From NCBI GenBank assembly GCA_002422725.1, contig DITE01000109.1, positions 90,672 to 98,712 on the forward strand: DNA of 8,041 nucleotides, read 5' to 3'. Origin of the DNA: Bacteroidales bacterium UBA6192 (GTDB taxonomy: Bacteria > Bacteroidota > Bacteroidia > Bacteroidales > F082). Position numbers and translations under genes: made by a program. Below the pieces are notes generated by a model. It searched no databases and was not told where the DNA came from. It worked only from the letters and a program-made list of their open reading frames with translations. Position 1 is the first letter of the stretch. The number at the start of each line of letters is the position of its first letter. This document shows, one piece after another, positions 6,574 through 8,041 of the stretch.

Positions 6574-8001
6574 ATGAATCAAACTCTTGTTGAAAACGAC
6601 TTACAATACAAAGTAGCCGATATGAAACTGGCCTCATGGGGCCGCAAGGAAATTGAAATTGCCGAAAAGGAAATGCCCGGCCTGATGGCACTGCGTGCAC
6701 GATTTGGAAAAGATAAACCGCTTAAAGGTGCACGGATTTCAGGTTCGTTGCATATGACAATTCAAACTGCCGTGCTCATCGAAACCCTGGTTGAGTTGGG
6801 TGCTGAAGTACGTTGGGCAAGTTGCAATATTTTTTCAACACAGGACCATGCTGCTGCAGCCATCGCTGCTGTCGGAATTCCGGTGTTTGCATGGAAAGGC
6901 GAAACACTGGATGAATACTGGTGGTGTACCAAACAAGCCCTCACTTTTGAAGGTGGCCTTGGACCCAATCTGATTGTCGATGATGGTGGCGATGCCACCC
7001 TGATGATTCACAAAGGTTTCGATATTGAAAAAAACCCTTCCCTGCTCGCAGTTCACACAACTATAGCCGAAGAAAAGGCCCTCATGGCCATTTTGCAGGA
7101 AACTTACACCGAAAACCCGAAACACTGGCATCATACTGTTGAATCGTGGAAAGGTGTATCGGAAGAAACCACCACCGGTGTTCACAGGTTGTATCAGATG
7201 AAGGAAGCAGGCAAACTGCTGGTTCCGGCAATAAACGTTAACGATTCGGTGACCAAATCCAAGTTTGATAACCTGTATGGCTGCCGCGAGTCGCTTGCCG
7301 ATGGCATCAAAAGGGCTACGGATGTAATGCTTGCAGGCAAAGTTTGTGTTGTGCTGGGCTACGGGGATGTTGGCAAAGGATCAGCCAAATCGCTTCGCGC
7401 TTACGGTGCCCGTGTTATCATTACCGAAATTGACCCCATCTGTGCACTTCAGGCTGCTATGGAAGGTTTTGAAGTAACAACCATCGAGGAAGCATTGCCA
7501 ATCGGAAACATTTACGTTACTGCAACCGGAAACAAGGATGTGATCACACTGGAACACATGAGGCAAATGAAAGACCAAAGCATCGTGTGCAACATTGGCC
7601 ATTTCGACAACGAAATTCAGGTGAGCCAGCTCGACAGTGATCCATTGGTGATCAAAACCAATATCAAGCCACAGGTTGACAAATACGCATTCAAAACCGG
7701 CAATGCCATTTTTATGCTGGCTGAAGGACGTCTGGTGAATCTGGGCTGTGCAACGGGTCATCCTAGTTTTGTAATGAGTAACTCATTTACAAACCAGACA
7801 CTTGCCCAGATCGACCTTTGGAAGAACCGTGACAAATATGATATCGATGTTTTTCGTCTGCCAAAACACCTGGATGAAGAAGTTGCCCGTCTGCATCTCG
7901 ACCAAATAGGCGTTAAGCTTACCAAACTTACCAAAGAACAGTCAGAGTATATTGGTATACCGGCAAACGGACCCTACAAACCTGATCATTACAGGTACTA
8001 A
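6574..8001 (+). CDS. ahcY: Adenosylhomocysteinase (S-adenosyl-L-homocysteine hydrolase)
   Basis: This cytoplasmic NAD-dependent enzyme reversibly splits S-adenosylhomocysteine into adenosine and homocysteine, relieving product inhibition of methyltransferases and feeding the methionine cycle. At 475 residues it is the longer bacterial form with the roughly 40-residue insertion (about 147-190) before the SEETTTGVHRL segment. Visible motifs are the substrate-domain region GARISGSLHMTIQTAVLIET (52-71), SCNIFSTQDHAAAA (83-96), the SEETTTG segment, NDSVTKSKFDNLYGCRESL (223-241), the Rossmann NAD loop GYGDVGKGSA (262-271), CNIGHFDNEI (339-348), GHPSFVMSNSFTNQ (395-408) and the conserved C-terminus PYKPDHYRY, whose Lys and Tyr reach into the partner subunit's NAD site in this tetrameric family. 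The start ATG at 6574 is the first in frame after a good promoter; the context is AT-rich without a Shine-Dalgarno sequence. It appears monocistronic, with a hairpin 13 nt after the stop. All key residues appear present. Confidence 0.98.
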   Translation: MNQTLVENDLQYKVADMKLASWGRKEIEIAEKEMPGLMALRARFGKDKPLKGARISGSLHMTIQTAVLIETLVELGAEVRWASCNIFSTQDHAAAAIAAVGIPVFAWKGETLDEYWWCTKQALTFEGGLGPNLIVDDGGDATLMIHKGFDIEKNPSLLAVHTTIAEEKALMAILQETYTENPKHWHHTVESWKGVSEETTTGVHRLYQMKEAGKLLVPAINVNDSVTKSKFDNLYGCRESLADGIKRATDVMLAGKVCVVLGYGDVGKGSAKSLRAYGARVIITEIDPICALQAAMEGFEVTTIEEALPIGNIYVTATGNKDVITLEHMRQMKDQSIVCNIGHFDNEIQVSQLDSDPLVIKTNIKPQVDKYAFKTGNAIFMLAEGRLVNLGCATGHPSFVMSNSFTNQTLAQIDLWKNRDKYDIDVFRLPKHLDEEVARLHLDQIGVKLTKLTKEQSEYIGIPANGPYKPDHYRY

Positions 8002-8014
8002 AATGAATCACAAA

Positions 8015-8041
8015 GAGGCTGTTAAACGAATTTACAGCCTC
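8015..8041 (+). terminator. Intrinsic terminator hairpin after ahcY, cut by window edge
   Basis: GAGGCTGT (8015-8022) and ACAGCCTC (8034-8041) are perfect 8-bp complements. The inner bases AAA/TTT can add three pairs with one bulged T, leaving a tight CGAA loop. It starts 13 nt after the stop codon. The expected T-run would lie just beyond the last base, so it cannot be confirmed here. Confidence 0.72.

Noticed and set aside
6835..7761. Open frames antisense to ahcY (6835-7185 and 7381-7761)
   Set aside because: They lie wholly inside a fully conserved ahcY coding sequence on the opposite strand and show no recognisable domain; they are shadows of its codon usage. The same holds for frames antisense to glmS, the GT5-like gene and proline dehydrogenase.
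1..8041. CRISPR arrays, insertion sequences, toxin-antitoxin or other defence genes
   Set aside because: No spaced repeat series, transposase motif, terminal inverted repeats or defence-type domains were seen on either strand.

Overview
The window looks like ordinary chromosomal housekeeping DNA from a member of the Bacteroidota, possibly a Bacteroidales/Marinilabiliales-like lineage, though the order cannot be fixed from this sequence. Four things point there: a DUF4270 lipoprotein, a one-domain GT5-like protein next to it and glmS, promoter elements of the Bacteroidota TAnnTTTG type, and AT-rich start regions without clear Shine-Dalgarno sequences. No mobile element, CRISPR array, tRNA or rRNA was seen.

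Layout. At the left edge (1-651, +) is the C-terminal part of a SulP-family anion permease with its STAS domain. It converges, with only 15 bp between the stops, on glmS (667-2505, -). Upstream of glmS on the same strand are a DUF4270 lipoprotein (2619-3968, -) and a short glycogen-synthase-like GT5 N-terminal-domain protein (3989-4801, -). These three genes form a probable operon with a promoter before the GT5-like gene and a likely second promoter directly before glmS. Next comes a monofunctional proline dehydrogenase (5033-5950, -) with its own strong intrinsic terminator. A 623-bp gap follows. Its half nearer proline dehydrogenase is very AT-rich (about 23% GC over 6061-6240 by hand count) and carries small dyads and repeats. 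Its half nearer ahcY is about 43% GC and shows protein-like open stretches in three successive frames, possibly an eroded gene. Finally ahcY, S-adenosylhomocysteine hydrolase (6574-8001, +), has a clear promoter and ends in a hairpin at the right edge.

How the genes work together. GlmS makes glucosamine-6-phosphate for cell-envelope amino sugars, and the two genes upstream of it (a sugar-transferase-like domain and an exported lipoprotein) may share an envelope-related role; that is inference from position. Proline dehydrogenase (proline catabolism), AhcY (activated-methyl cycle) and the SulP permease (anion transport) are separate metabolic units.

I did not find a convincing undescribed system. 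The most useful points to follow up are the GT5-like protein, which lacks a donor domain and the usual active-site motifs, the possible eroded gene before ahcY, the non-ATG start of the DUF4270 gene, and the inverted repeat spanning the convergent stops of SulP and glmS.
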